DNA from: Ignavibacteria bacterium UBA2360 | Lineage (GTDB): Bacteria > Bacteroidota > Ignavibacteria > Tepidaquicellales > OLB5 | Assembly: GCA_002344125.1 (NCBI GenBank) | Contig: DDTQ01000011.1 | Span: 517,245-581,244, forward strand | Length of the DNA stretch: 64,000 nt | Reading direction: 5' to 3' | Shown: piece by piece, positions 32,328-41,058 of the stretch | How the letters are laid out: every line of letters starts with the position of its first letter | Numbering within the stretch: the stretch's first letter is position 1 | Position numbers and translations under genes: made by a program | Notes under the pieces: generated by a model | The model's input: the letters and a program-made list of their open reading frames with translations, nothing else | Told to the model about the DNA's origin: nothing | Databases searched by the model: none

Positions 32328-33047
32328 ATGCTTGACAGAATAAACCTGAAGAACATACTGGTGCTTGATATTGAAACTGTGCCGCAGTACGCAGCGTATG
32401 AAGAGCTTCCGGAGCAGTGGAAAGAGTTATGGAAGAAGAAAATGGCCCGCGATATCAAGGAAGGTTTAACACCGGATGGGCTTTACCAGCGCGCCGGTAT
32501 TTACGCGGAGTTCGGGAAGATAATCTGTATATGCGCCGGATATTTTTTTGAGAACGGTTCGGGGCTGCAGTTCAAAGTTAAGGCTTTTTACGGTGATGAT
32601 GAAAAAAAGCTGCTCGAAGAATTTAATGATACACTGAATAAAAGCTTCAGCACTGATGAGCATTTATTATGCGGACATAACAGCAAGGAGTTTGACTTTC
32701 CGTATATTGCGCGCAGATGTTTAATTAACAGGCTGCCTATACCTTACCTGCTTGATAATGCCGGCAAAAAGCCGTGGGAGGTGCAGTTAATTGATACCAT
32801 GGATATGTGGAAGTTTGGCGATTATAAAAGTTTTACATCACTGAACCTGCTGGCTGCGGTTTTCGGGATTGAATCACCCAAAGATGATATAGATGGCAGC
32901 CAGGTGTGGAGCACATACTGGATAGATAAGGATCTTGAAAGGATCAAGAATTACTGTATGAAGGATGTTGTGACGGATGCGCAGTTATTGCTTAAGTTCA
33001 AAGGAATGGAATTGCTGAAGCCGGAAAATATTAGTTTTACAAATTAG
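32328..33047 (+). CDS. 3'-5' exonuclease, PolB-like (DNA_pol_B_exo2 family)
   Basis: 239 residues. NILVLDIETVPQYAAYEELP carries the DEDD exonuclease Exo I motif D-I-E; LLCGHNSKEFDFPYIARR is Exo II; IKNYCMKDVVTDAQLLLKF is Exo III (Y-x3-D). WEVQLIDTMDMWKFGDYKSFTSLNLLAAVFGI is also typical of PF10108 proteins. It probably trims DNA 3' ends in repair. It stands between rnhB-yraN and aconitase with its own promoter region. Confidence 0.9.
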   Translation: MLDRINLKNILVLDIETVPQYAAYEELPEQWKELWKKKMARDIKEGLTPDGLYQRAGIYAEFGKIICICAGYFFENGSGLQFKVKAFYGDDEKKLLEEFNDTLNKSFSTDEHLLCGHNSKEFDFPYIARRCLINRLPIPYLLDNAGKKPWEVQLIDTMDMWKFGDYKSFTSLNLLAAVFGIESPKDDIDGSQVWSTYWIDKDLERIKNYCMKDVVTDAQLLLKFKGMELLKPENISFTN

Positions 33048-33084
33048 TGAAGTTAACAATTATTTTTTAAATATTATTACAATA

Positions 33085-33104
33085 GATTCACGCTTTCGCG
33101 GGAA
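33085..33104 (+). repeat. Start-proximal hairpin upstream of aconitase
   Basis: ATTCACGC-tttc-GCGGGAAT forms an eight-base-pair stem with one mismatch, ending 12 bases before the aconitase ATG. GAGGAT just after it can be the ribosome-binding site. Similar hairpins stand at 41032-41051 and 51414-51433. Confidence 0.6.
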
Positions 33105-33116
33105 TGAGGATGAAAA

Positions 33117-35360
33117 ATGTTTGATTTAGATCTGATCAAAAAAGTTTACACAGAATTTAAAGGCAAGGTTGATGCCGCAAAAAAAGTTTTAGGCAGACCA
33201 ATGACCTACGCTGAAAAAATACTTTACGCGCACTTATGGAATGAAACAGTTACGCCATATACAGGCGGCAAGGATTTCGTTGAGTTCGCGCCCGATAGAG
33301 TAGCGATGCAGGACGCAACAGCGCAGATGGCGCTGCTGCAGTTCATGTCCGCCGGCATACCAAAGGTTGCAGTGCCCTCAACGGTCCATTGTGACCATTT
33401 AATACAGGCGGAAGTTGGTTCAGCAAAAGATCTGCTAAGCGCGGAAAATGAGAATAAGGAAGTGTATGATTTTCTGGCGAGTGTATCCAACAAGTACGGA
33501 ATCGGCTTCTGGAAGCCGGGCGCGGGAATAATTCACCAGGTTGTGCTTGAAAATTACGCTTTCCCCGGCGGTATGATGATAGGAACTGATTCACACACGC
33601 CAAATGCCGGAGGACTTGGCATGATCGCCATCGGCGTAGGCGGCGCAGACGCCGTTGATGTAATGGCGGGTATGCCATGGGAGTTAAAATTCCCCAAACT
33701 AATTGGCGTAAAGTTAACCGGTAAATTAAGCGGGTGGACCTCACCAAAAGATGTTATACTTAAGGTCGCCGGCATACTCACAGTAAAAGGCGGAACAGGC
33801 GCAATTGTTGAGTACTTCGGTGAAGGCGCGGATAATATTTCATGCACAGGTAAAGGTACTATCTGTAATATGGGAGCTGAAATCGGCGCGACAACATCGC
33901 TGTTTGCCTACGATAAAAAGATGTATGACTACCTTGCAATCACCGAGCGTGAAGAGGTAGGTAAACTTGCCAATGAAATTGCCGATTACCTTAGGCCCGA
34001 TGAAGGCAGCGAAAAATATTATGACCAGGTAATTGAAATTAATTTAGATGAACTGGAGCCTCACATAAACGGACCGTTTACGCCTGATCTCGCGTGGCCG
34101 ATCTCAATATTCGCGCAGGCGGTTAAAGAAAAGGAATATCCCGAAGAGCTTAAAGTCGCACTAATCGGCAGCTGCACAAATTCATCATATGAAGATATGG
34201 AACGTTCAGCATCAGTTGCGAAGCAGGCGCTGGAAATGGGGCTTAAGGTTAAATCAGAATTTACCATAACCCCGGGAAGCGAGCAGATAAGAGCGACCAT
34301 CGAACGCGACGGTCAATTGGAGTTATTTGAAAAAGTCGGCGGCCTGGTACTTGCCAACGCATGCGGTCCGTGTATCGGGCAGTGGAAGCGCCATGATGTA
34401 AAAGAAGGAGAAAAGAACTCGATCATTACATCGTATAACCGGAATTTTTCCAAACGAAACGACGGGAATCCCGCAACAAACGCTTTTGTTGCTTCGCCGG
34501 AAATAGTAACAGCGCTTGCGTTTGCGGGTAAGCTTACATTTAATCCGTTAACCGATACAATAAAGAACAGTAAGGGCGAAGATGTAAAACTTGCAGAACC
34601 CACGGGCGATGAGCTCCCAAAGAACGGATATTTAAAAGGTGTGAACGGTTACGTTGCGCCGGCTGCTGATGGTTCAGCGGTGAATGTGGAAATTGACCCG
34701 AACAGCAAACGTTTACAGAGACTTTTCCCGTTTGTACACCCAAATTTTGAGAAGGATTATAAAAATATGCACCTGCTGCTTAAAGCGAAGGGCAAGTGTA
34801 CCACCGATCATATTTCAATGGCGGGCCCGTGGCTTAGGTTCAGAGGTCATTTAGATAATATTTCAAATAATATGTTCATAGGCGCGGTAAACTGGTTTAA
34901 CGATAAAACCAATCATGTAAAGAATCTGCTTACGGGTAACCATGATGAAGTGCCGAATGTGGCGAGAGATTATAAAGCCAACGGTATTCCCTGGGTTGTA
35001 GTTGGTGAAGAAAATTACGGCGAAGGTTCATCCCGTGAGCACGCGGCTATGGAGCCGCGCCATTTGGGCGGCAAGGCAATCATTGTGAAATCATTCGCAA
35101 GGATACACGAGACCAACTTGAAGAAACAGGGCATGCTGCCATTGACGTTCGCAGACCCGGCGGATTATGATAAGATAAGAGAAGACGATATGATAGACCT
35201 GGATGTAAAAGATATTGAACCCGGCAGCCAGGTTACAATGACACTGAAACACTCAGACGGAACAACGGAAACCGTTCTGCTTAATCACACGATGAATAAA
35301 CAGCAGATAGACTGGTTCAAAGTTGGCAGCGCGCTGAATTTGATGGCGAAAAAAGCTTAA
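33117..35360 (+). CDS. Aconitate hydratase, mitochondrial type
   Basis: 747 residues, length and motifs of the mitochondrial-type aconitase subfamily. The 4Fe-4S ligands are Cys353 (IGSCTNSS), Cys416 and Cys419 (ANACGPCIGQW). TVHCDHLIQAE, GTDSHTPNAGG and the swivel-domain active-site region GEGSSREHAAMEPR are conserved. It interconverts citrate and isocitrate in the TCA cycle. A hairpin repeat lies just before the start, and an AT-rich cassette begins 13 bases after the stop. Confidence 0.95.
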   Translation: MFDLDLIKKVYTEFKGKVDAAKKVLGRPMTYAEKILYAHLWNETVTPYTGGKDFVEFAPDRVAMQDATAQMALLQFMSAGIPKVAVPSTVHCDHLIQAEVGSAKDLLSAENENKEVYDFLASVSNKYGIGFWKPGAGIIHQVVLENYAFPGGMMIGTDSHTPNAGGLGMIAIGVGGADAVDVMAGMPWELKFPKLIGVKLTGKLSGWTSPKDVILKVAGILTVKGGTGAIVEYFGEGADNISCTGKGTICNMGAEIGATTSLFAYDKKMYDYLAITEREEVGKLANEIADYLRPDEGSEKYYDQVIEINLDELEPHINGPFTPDLAWPISIFAQAVKEKEYPEELKVALIGSCTNSSYEDMERSASVAKQALEMGLKVKSEFTITPGSEQIRATIERDGQLELFEKVGGLVLANACGPCIGQWKRHDVKEGEKNSIITSYNRNFSKRNDGNPATNAFVASPEIVTALAFAGKLTFNPLTDTIKNSKGEDVKLAEPTGDELPKNGYLKGVNGYVAPAADGSAVNVEIDPNSKRLQRLFPFVHPNFEKDYKNMHLLLKAKGKCTTDHISMAGPWLRFRGHLDNISNNMFIGAVNWFNDKTNHVKNLLTGNHDEVPNVARDYKANGIPWVVVGEENYGEGSSREHAAMEPRHLGGKAIIVKSFARIHETNLKKQGMLPLTFADPADYDKIREDDMIDLDVKDIEPGSQVTMTLKHSDGTTETVLLNHTMNKQQIDWFKVGSALNLMAKKA

Positions 35361-35373
35361 ATAAGAAAAAAAT

Positions 35374-35646
35374 ATGAAGTGTTATATTATCACATTTGAG
35401 TTAGCATCAATTGGCAATTATGTACAACTTTATAATGCCATTAAAACCTACCGAATTTGGGCTAGATTAACCCGTTCAACTTGGGCTATAGTCACTGATC
35501 AATCAGTGAAGCACGTAAGAGATCACCTTGGAACTTATATTTATCCTAACGATCGAATATTCGTGGTTAAATCAGGAGGAGCAGCAGCTTGGCGAAATAT
35601 TCGAGCTAGTTCACAATGGCTAAAAAAACATTTAGGGTACAAATAG
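35374..35646 (+). CDS. Stand-alone Cas2-like (SinR-type) protein
   Basis: 90 residues. KCYIITFELASIGNYVQLYNAI, TRSTWAIVTD and DRIFVVKSGGAAAWRN match the small Cas2/VapD-like ferredoxin-fold proteins annotated as SinR family, which occur outside CRISPR loci. No cas1 or CRISPR array is near, so an adaptation role is unlikely; an interferase or toxin-like role is possible. It begins 13 bases after aconitase and 4 bases before the PIN gene, and is the first gene of an AT-rich cassette. Confidence 0.75.
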   Translation: MKCYIITFELASIGNYVQLYNAIKTYRIWARLTRSTWAIVTDQSVKHVRDHLGTYIYPNDRIFVVKSGGAAAWRNIRASSQWLKKHLGYK

Positions 35647-35650
35647 ACTT

Positions 35651-36631
35651 ATGAAAGAAAAATTTTCAGGATACTATATACCCACAGAAACAGAATTTAT
35701 TGAACTTTGGTCAAAGGGAACATTTGTATTTGACGCTAACGTACTTCTAGATTTTTATAGATTGTCAGATAACGCAATTGAATCATTATTTAACATATTT
35801 AATAAACTAAAAGACCGAATTTGGATTCCATACCAAGTAGCTTTCGAATATCATCAGAATCTTCATAACGTGATTGCTGAGCAAGTTAACAATTATGATA
35901 ATTCTATGAAGTCATTATTTGGATTCAAAAAACAACTCGAAGAAAAACGTAAACACCCATTTTTGACGCCCGAAACACAAAAGAAACTTGACGAAGTTTG
36001 TTTATCTATTAACACAGAATTTGAAGAAAAAAAGAAGAAAATCAAAGAGTTATTGCACGAAAATCCAACTAAAAATAAACTAGCAGAATTATTAAAAGGA
36101 AAAATTGGAGAGCAACTTGAAGAAAAAGAACTAGAAGAAATATATAGAGAAGGCGAAAAAAGGTTTGCACAAAACATACCACCGGGATTTAAGGATAAAC
36201 AAAAGGTCTTAATAAACGAAAAGTATGGTGATTTAATTATCTGGAAAGAAATTCTTAAAAAATCTATAACCGATGAGGTACCATTAACATTCGTAACTGG
36301 AGATTTAAAAGAAGATTGGTTTTTAGAGGTTTTAGGTGAAACTATATGCGGCAGACCAGAATTAATAAATGAATTCAAGAACCAAAAAAACAAATTGTTT
36401 TACATTTATACAACCGATAGTTTTATGAAGTATGCTTTGCAATATAAAATTGTAGACAAAATTGAGGACGAAACAATTAATGATGTCAAGCAACACCTTG
36501 AAGAACAAAAGGAACAAATTGCAACAGAAAGTGGTGTTTTAAGTTCTAATGCCCAAACTTGGGACTCAGATTCAGAGTGGGAGATTGATTTTGGAGAGAG
36601 TGATGAAGATGAAATAAACAATGAAAATTAA
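35651..36631 (+). CDS. PIN-like nuclease (PIN_8 type)
   Basis: 326 residues. TFVFDANVLLDFYR (D28, N30) opens a PIN domain; KYGDLIIWKEIL, LTFVTGDLKEDW and FYIYTTDSFM supply the remaining acidic positions in the pattern of the PIN-like PF18476 family. A charged coiled coil of about 70 residues (110-180) is inserted in the domain. The C-terminal tail is very acidic (ESDEDEINNEN). PIN domains are metal-dependent RNases and often toxins. It stands between a Cas2-like gene and a GHKL ATPase-STAS pair. Confidence 0.8.
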   Translation: MKEKFSGYYIPTETEFIELWSKGTFVFDANVLLDFYRLSDNAIESLFNIFNKLKDRIWIPYQVAFEYHQNLHNVIAEQVNNYDNSMKSLFGFKKQLEEKRKHPFLTPETQKKLDEVCLSINTEFEEKKKKIKELLHENPTKNKLAELLKGKIGEQLEEKELEEIYREGEKRFAQNIPPGFKDKQKVLINEKYGDLIIWKEILKKSITDEVPLTFVTGDLKEDWFLEVLGETICGRPELINEFKNQKNKLFYIYTTDSFMKYALQYKIVDKIEDETINDVKQHLEEQKEQIATESGVLSSNAQTWDSDSEWEIDFGESDEDEINNEN

Positions 36632-36645
36632 AGAAATATTTTATT

Positions 36646-37614
36646 GTGCATATTGAAATACCAAATAGTGCTTTTATTGGAAATATTGAAGGTTTTTTAA
36701 GGAATATCTTTTACGATACCAATGAATCTCTAAACATTACATCAAATCCAAAATGGATGTCATTACATCCAGTTGTAACCTGTATGATTTCTGCAATTGG
36801 TTTAGAATTTATTGATAACCAAAAGAAGATTTTTTTTGAACCAGTTACCGCTAAGTCTAGAAACTATTTAAGTGCAATTGGGTTATTTAAGATATTAAAT
36901 GTCGATCCAGGTTTTCAAATTGCAGAACACGAAGCCACAGGAAGATATATACCACTTACGAGAATAAAGAATGCTAATCAATTAAAAGATTTCATTAACG
37001 AGATAGTACCATTGTTGCACACAACTCCCGAGCAAGCGGACCCAATTAAATATATTATAAGTGAGTTAGTTAGGAATGTATTAGAACATAGCAGATCAAA
37101 AGTAGGTGCGGTTGCATGTGCACAGTATTTTAAAAAAACGAATAGAATTTCTATAGGTGTTGCGGATAGAGGAATTGGCATATACAGCGCAATGGCTAAA
37201 CACCATAATGTAAAATCAGATTTAGAGGCAATTAATTTAGCTTTGAAGCCGGGTATTACTGGCACAACAAATAAAGTAGGTGGTACCGAATATAATGCAG
37301 GTGCGGGCTTATTTTTTACCAAGAGCATTGCTTATGTAAGCAAAGATTATTTTATGTTGTATAGCGGAGACTCGTTATATAAACAATTAAAACCTAAAGT
37401 AACACCCCAACTAGATTTAGGGGTTGAAGTTTTCACAGACCGAGCTACAAAGAAAGAAAAATTACCCAAATGGCAAGGTACCGCTGTAGGAATTGATATT
37501 TCTATGGATATTAATCAAGATTTCAGCGTTTTATTGGAGTTTATTAGAAAAGCATACACGATACGACTTAAAAAGACAAAGGGAATCAAAAATAAAAAAC
37601 CAAAGTTTATATGA
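36646..37614 (+). CDS. GHKL-type ATPase (HATPase_c)
   Basis: 322 residues with GTG start at 36646, the first in-frame start after the PIN stop. The N-terminal 120 residues are of unknown fold. The Bergerat ATP-binding fold has N box ELVRNVLEHS (E140, N144), G1 box VADRGIGIYS (D174-G176-G178) and G2-like TEYNAGAGLFFTKSIA. No His-kinase phosphoacceptor domain is present. It overlaps the STAS-like gene by four bases (ATGA). The pairing resembles anti-sigma kinase/antagonist modules. Confidence 0.82.
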   Translation: MHIEIPNSAFIGNIEGFLRNIFYDTNESLNITSNPKWMSLHPVVTCMISAIGLEFIDNQKKIFFEPVTAKSRNYLSAIGLFKILNVDPGFQIAEHEATGRYIPLTRIKNANQLKDFINEIVPLLHTTPEQADPIKYIISELVRNVLEHSRSKVGAVACAQYFKKTNRISIGVADRGIGIYSAMAKHHNVKSDLEAINLALKPGITGTTNKVGGTEYNAGAGLFFTKSIAYVSKDYFMLYSGDSLYKQLKPKVTPQLDLGVEVFTDRATKKEKLPKWQGTAVGIDISMDINQDFSVLLEFIRKAYTIRLKKTKGIKNKKPKFI

Positions 37615-37913
37615 CTACAATTTATTTATTGGGGCGAACGGGAGATTTTGCAGAAAATAAGGATCTTGCAAGAGAGATTAGAATAAAGGAAATTATTCCA
37701 AATTTAAACAAAGGCGAAGAGGTTATTCTAGATTTTTCAGGTATTAATTCAGCAACGCAATCGTTTATACATGCGCTTATTAGTGATATAATTAGGAAAA
37801 AGGGGGTCAAGGTTCTTGATAAAATTCTATTTAAAAACTGCAACAAGAAAGTACAAACCATAATTTCGATAGTTGTGGATTATGTTCAAGATAGTTTATT
37901 AGAAACTAATTAA
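37611..37913 (+). CDS. STAS-like DUF4325 protein
   Basis: 100 residues. GEEVILDFSGINSATQSFIHALISDIIRK is the DUF4325 signature: a strand, D-F-x-G, S at the position phosphorylated in SpoIIAA-type STAS proteins, and a helix. The remainder (VLDKILFKNCNKKVQTIISIVVDYV) is typical. It overlaps the GHKL ATPase gene by ATGA, so the two products are probably made together and interact. Known DUF4325 proteins are found next to such ATPases; function not established. Confidence 0.8.
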   Translation: MTTIYLLGRTGDFAENKDLAREIRIKEIIPNLNKGEEVILDFSGINSATQSFIHALISDIIRKKGVKVLDKILFKNCNKKVQTIISIVVDYVQDSLLETN

Positions 37914-37916
37914 TGT

Positions 37917-38318
37917 ATGAACAATAAAGTAATAATAGCAATAGCGGCAGCAGCAGTTTTGGTTTTTGTATATATGTTCTTCTTAAGCGGTCCTAAAAGT
38001 ACCGCTGAAGATGTTACCCCTGAAAAATTCAGTGAGCTTGCAAAAGAGCCGGATGCGGTGATACTTGACGTGCGCAGCGCGTTTGAGTTCGGCGGGGATA
38101 AAATTTCGGGAGCACAGAATATGAGCTATACTTCAAGCGGATTTAAGGCATATCTTGAAAAGCTTGATAAGAAGAAGCCATATTTGGTCTATTGCGCATC
38201 AGGTTCAAGAAGCGTTGGCGCGGTTAAGCAGATGAAAAGCATGGGTTTTGAGCAGGTGTATAATCTTAAAGGGGGCATTGAACACTGGAAATCAGAGAAG
38301 ATGCCGGTGGTGAGATAA
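37917..38318 (+). CDS. Membrane-anchored rhodanese-like protein
   Basis: 133 residues with one N-terminal transmembrane segment (residues 4-23) and a periplasmic rhodanese domain. DAVILDVRSAFEFGGDKISGAQNM and YLVYCASGSRS (catalytic Cys93) then LKGGIEHWKSEKMPV are complete. It probably transfers sulfane sulfur or acts in redox chemistry outside the membrane. It starts 3 bases after the STAS-like stop, but its GC-richer codon use matches the chromosome, so it likely lies outside the cassette. Confidence 0.88.
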   Translation: MNNKVIIAIAAAAVLVFVYMFFLSGPKSTAEDVTPEKFSELAKEPDAVILDVRSAFEFGGDKISGAQNMSYTSSGFKAYLEKLDKKKPYLVYCASGSRSVGAVKQMKSMGFEQVYNLKGGIEHWKSEKMPVVR

Positions 38319-38324
38319 ATACGT

Positions 38325-38405
38325 GAAATGTCAAATGTCAAATGTCAAACGTGATCCCGCAAAGCAGAAGCGCGGTACAGTCAAAACGCTGGAACGTGAA
38401 ACATG
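38325..38405. repeat. Tandem AAATGTCAA units plus ATCCCGC-AAGC repeat
   Basis: AAATGTCAA is repeated three times from 38328, followed by ATCCCGCAAAGCAGAAGCGC and AACGCTGGAACG, a diverged copy of the 32206 repeat. Confidence 0.6.
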
Positions 38406-38478
38406 AAACGTAGAAAAAATGAATCCGGTTTTCTGAAAAAACATTAATTCATTCATCCATTTCTTTTAATTTGAAATA

Positions 38479-39300
38479 ATGCAAAACTTCCCGTTATTAC
38501 AGGAGCAGCAGTATGTTAAGACCAGGCGGAGGATACACTCCGTTGCGAAGCTTGTTGGCAGGCTGCGCGAAGCGCTGGTACAGCCAATTGCAAAGAACGA
38601 TAATTTATGGTTGAGCATTGTAAGCAAAGGACTCTCCACGCCCCCAATGAATGCGATAAATGAGCTGGAAATAGGCTTCAATGCCGAAATACTTGCGGTT
38701 GAAATAGCGGATAATAAGAACCGTTATGCATCAGTTACGGTTACAGGTAAAACTCTGAGTGAACTTTGCACTGAAGTGCTCGATGTATTAAAGGCGGATT
38801 TTGATATTACTCCAAATGTAACAGCAGGTGAATTTGACAGCGAACGTAAAATAGAAATCCACCCTGAATCGGCGCAGGAATTCCTGCAGCAATTTGTAAA
38901 TTTTTCTGAGATACTGAATGCTTTCCAAAAAGGCATTCCTTTTAATGACGGCATTAAATCACAGGTTTGCCTCTGGCCGCATCATTTTGATAATGCGTTT
39001 AAGTGGTTCAGCGGGCGGAAGATAGATGAAATTGATGAGTTTATGGGGATTGGGGTCTCCAACGGTGATGAAATGTATGAGCTGCCTTATGTATATATGA
39101 CAATTTATCCCGAACTCAGGAAAATGAATACACTCGAGCTCCCCGAGGGCGCGCATTTACATGATTCCGGCTGGCAGGGTCTGCTGCTGACATATGAAGC
39201 CATCACGGAAAAGAAAACTGCTGAAGAGCAATCTGCTTTGGTTAACAATTTTTTGGATGTTGGGTTTAAGGGTATTAAACGGGGATTTAGCAAGAGGTAA
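38479..39300 (+). CDS. DUF5996 family protein
   Basis: 273 residues, soluble. LHRVVGKVR-like VAKLVGRLREALVQPIAKNDNLWLSI, then DDKNRYASV-type ADNKNRYASVTV, CLWPHHFDNAFKW and HLHDSGWQGLLLTYEAI are the conserved blocks of DUF5996, a family of about 270-300 residues. Conserved His and Trp suggest metal or ligand binding. Function unknown. Single gene. Confidence 0.75.
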   Translation: MQNFPLLQEQQYVKTRRRIHSVAKLVGRLREALVQPIAKNDNLWLSIVSKGLSTPPMNAINELEIGFNAEILAVEIADNKNRYASVTVTGKTLSELCTEVLDVLKADFDITPNVTAGEFDSERKIEIHPESAQEFLQQFVNFSEILNAFQKGIPFNDGIKSQVCLWPHHFDNAFKWFSGRKIDEIDEFMGIGVSNGDEMYELPYVYMTIYPELRKMNTLELPEGAHLHDSGWQGLLLTYEAITEKKTAEEQSALVNNFLDVGFKGIKRGFSKR

Positions 39301-39366
39301 AGAATCAGAAGATCAGCCACTAATTTCACAAATTTCACAAATTTCACGAATTAAATCATCAAAAGT

Positions 39367-39891
39367 CTATATATCTATAATTAATATTGCCCAGAAGGAC
39401 TTTTTGAAATTTTTAATACTTATTATTTCCTCACCCTTTCTTCTTGTGTAAAAGCTTAAACGGTCACTAATATAGTGCGTTTCATCGTCTTTAATTTTTA
39501 AAGATTTATCTAATAACTTTGCGAGCTCAGGAGTTTGAAATGAATACCAGAATCTAACACCCTTTATTTTTTTCTTTTCAAACTTTTCTGCCAATAGATA
39601 TAGAGTTTTTACACCAAGCATAAAGGCTTTTTTGTTGGTAGGATTTTTAATGTACCAATCTACATGAAAATGATTTTGCGAATCCTCTATAATAGTTTTA
39701 GTTTCATGCTTCTCTCGCACAGCATAAAGTTTACCTAACCCCTCAAGCGAAATTCCCAAATCAGATACTAATATCCGGGACTTGAGAATTTTTCTTATTT
39801 CTCTTGGGATTTGAACTGAAAATGAAAAGTCAACGGGTAAACTATACTCTTTCAATAGTTTGTTAAACAAAAGGTTCTTTTTAAAATTCAT
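39367..39891 (-). CDS. Hypothetical AT-rich orphan protein
   Basis: 174 residues, soluble and basic. ILVSDLGISLEGLGKLYAVREKHETK then NHFHVDWYI and KAFMLGVKTLYLLAEKFEKK suggest an alpha/beta fold; HFHVD could bind a metal. No family recognised. Codon use is more AT-rich than neighbouring housekeeping genes. It is downstream of another orphan on the same strand (31-base gap), so the two may form a transferred pair. Confidence 0.5.
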   Translation of the reverse strand: MNFKKNLLFNKLLKEYSLPVDFSFSVQIPREIRKILKSRILVSDLGISLEGLGKLYAVREKHETKTIIEDSQNHFHVDWYIKNPTNKKAFMLGVKTLYLLAEKFEKKKIKGVRFWYSFQTPELAKLLDKSLKIKDDETHYISDRLSFYTRRKGEEIISIKNFKKSFWAILIIDI

Positions 39892-39922
39892 CAGCTTTTT
39901 TAGAGACTCACATTAAGTTTTT

Positions 39923-40936
39923 TTATTCATCTGGAAGCAAACCAGAAGTAGATCCACTAAATTTTTCCCATTCAGCAATTTTTTTCATCTTTTTCTTTTC
40001 CAGGAAATCACCAGTCCATGGATCAAATGAATATACATAAAACCTGTAAGTTATTCTGGATCTTTCGTTTTCTTTAATATCCTTTATAATCTCGTATAGC
40101 TCAGTAACATTATACTTAAAAGAACCACTGTAGAAGGTCTTTGATCTGTTTTTTTCCCATCTTAGAAACCCAGAAACTTCACTAGAGTCTGTTAAATTCA
40201 GACCATTTTCTTTAGATTTCTCGAGAGCCAATCTCTTATTAATATGAAAAACCTTATTGGCAGACTGAACTTTCTCAAATCCGAAGTTACTATAAATATC
40301 ATCTTCAACTATGTAATTTCCCTTCTCATCCAAAGAAATTCCGACCATATTTTGGTAATATTCAATTGAGTCCAGCTTTATATCGTATCTAAATGAAAAT
40401 TCGTTGGGCTTTCTCTCTAATGGTTCCAGCCAGTTTCCTACATATCCTGCATCATCATAAGCACTGCATTTGAACGCAAAATGAATGTGGTTATTATAAA
40501 AATCTTGACCATATACAGCAACAATCAAACTGTCTGCAACTAGTTTCATTTTCACTAAGATATCATGGTGTGGAAACAATCTCTCATTAACAAACCATGA
40601 GCCTTTATCGTAGTCTACTGTATATGCGGGTGTCCCGTCTATAAGATATTCATTCCAGGTTCCTAAATATCTCCAATCTTTTGTAGCCCACCCTTCATGC
40701 AGGAGCTTAGTGGTATCGATAATATATCTTACGCTTCTCCAGATAAGGTCTTTATATTTGTATTCTTCATTATAGACCCGGTATAGTGAATTGCGAATAA
40801 TTGATATATTAGAGGAGTCTGTTTCAATTTTTTCCTCACTGAACTGGCTATAAACTGGATTGCATACAAGTAGATATAGCACAATAAGTGAAATAACGAA
40901 CTTAAATTTCTCGACAAAGTAATAAGTATATTTCAT
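39923..40936 (-). CDS. Hypothetical secreted protein
   Basis: 337 residues with a signal peptide ending near VCNPVYSQ. The mature protein is rich in aromatic residues and strands (WRYLGTWNEYL, TYRFYVYSFDPWTGDFL). WTGDF near the C-terminus and the F-S-E-E-K start give no family. AT-rich like its downstream partner. Function unknown. Confidence 0.55.
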   Translation of the reverse strand: MKYTYYFVEKFKFVISLIVLYLLVCNPVYSQFSEEKIETDSSNISIIRNSLYRVYNEEYKYKDLIWRSVRYIIDTTKLLHEGWATKDWRYLGTWNEYLIDGTPAYTVDYDKGSWFVNERLFPHHDILVKMKLVADSLIVAVYGQDFYNNHIHFAFKCSAYDDAGYVGNWLEPLERKPNEFSFRYDIKLDSIEYYQNMVGISLDEKGNYIVEDDIYSNFGFEKVQSANKVFHINKRLALEKSKENGLNLTDSSEVSGFLRWEKNRSKTFYSGSFKYNVTELYEIIKDIKENERSRITYRFYVYSFDPWTGDFLEKKKMKKIAEWEKFSGSTSGLLPDE

Positions 40937-41031
40937 AACTAATATTACCCGAATTTTAATCTATGAAATTTGAAAGCAAACAATTAATTTAGCGCTTCAA
41001 TTGTAAAAATAATTACAAATAAGTTAAATGG

Positions 41032-41051
41032 ATACCCGCTTTCGCGGGTAT
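41032..41051 (+). repeat. Start-proximal hairpin upstream of exonuclease III
   Basis: ATACCCGC-tttc-GCGGGTAT is a perfect eight-base-pair hairpin ending 7 bases before the chosen ATG. Confidence 0.65.
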
Positions 41052-41058
41052 GGATCAA

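Noticed and set aside
35374..35646. CRISPR-Cas adaptation locus because of a Cas2-like gene
   Set aside because: No cas1, effector gene or direct-repeat array with spacers is present; stand-alone Cas2-like proteins are common outside CRISPR loci.
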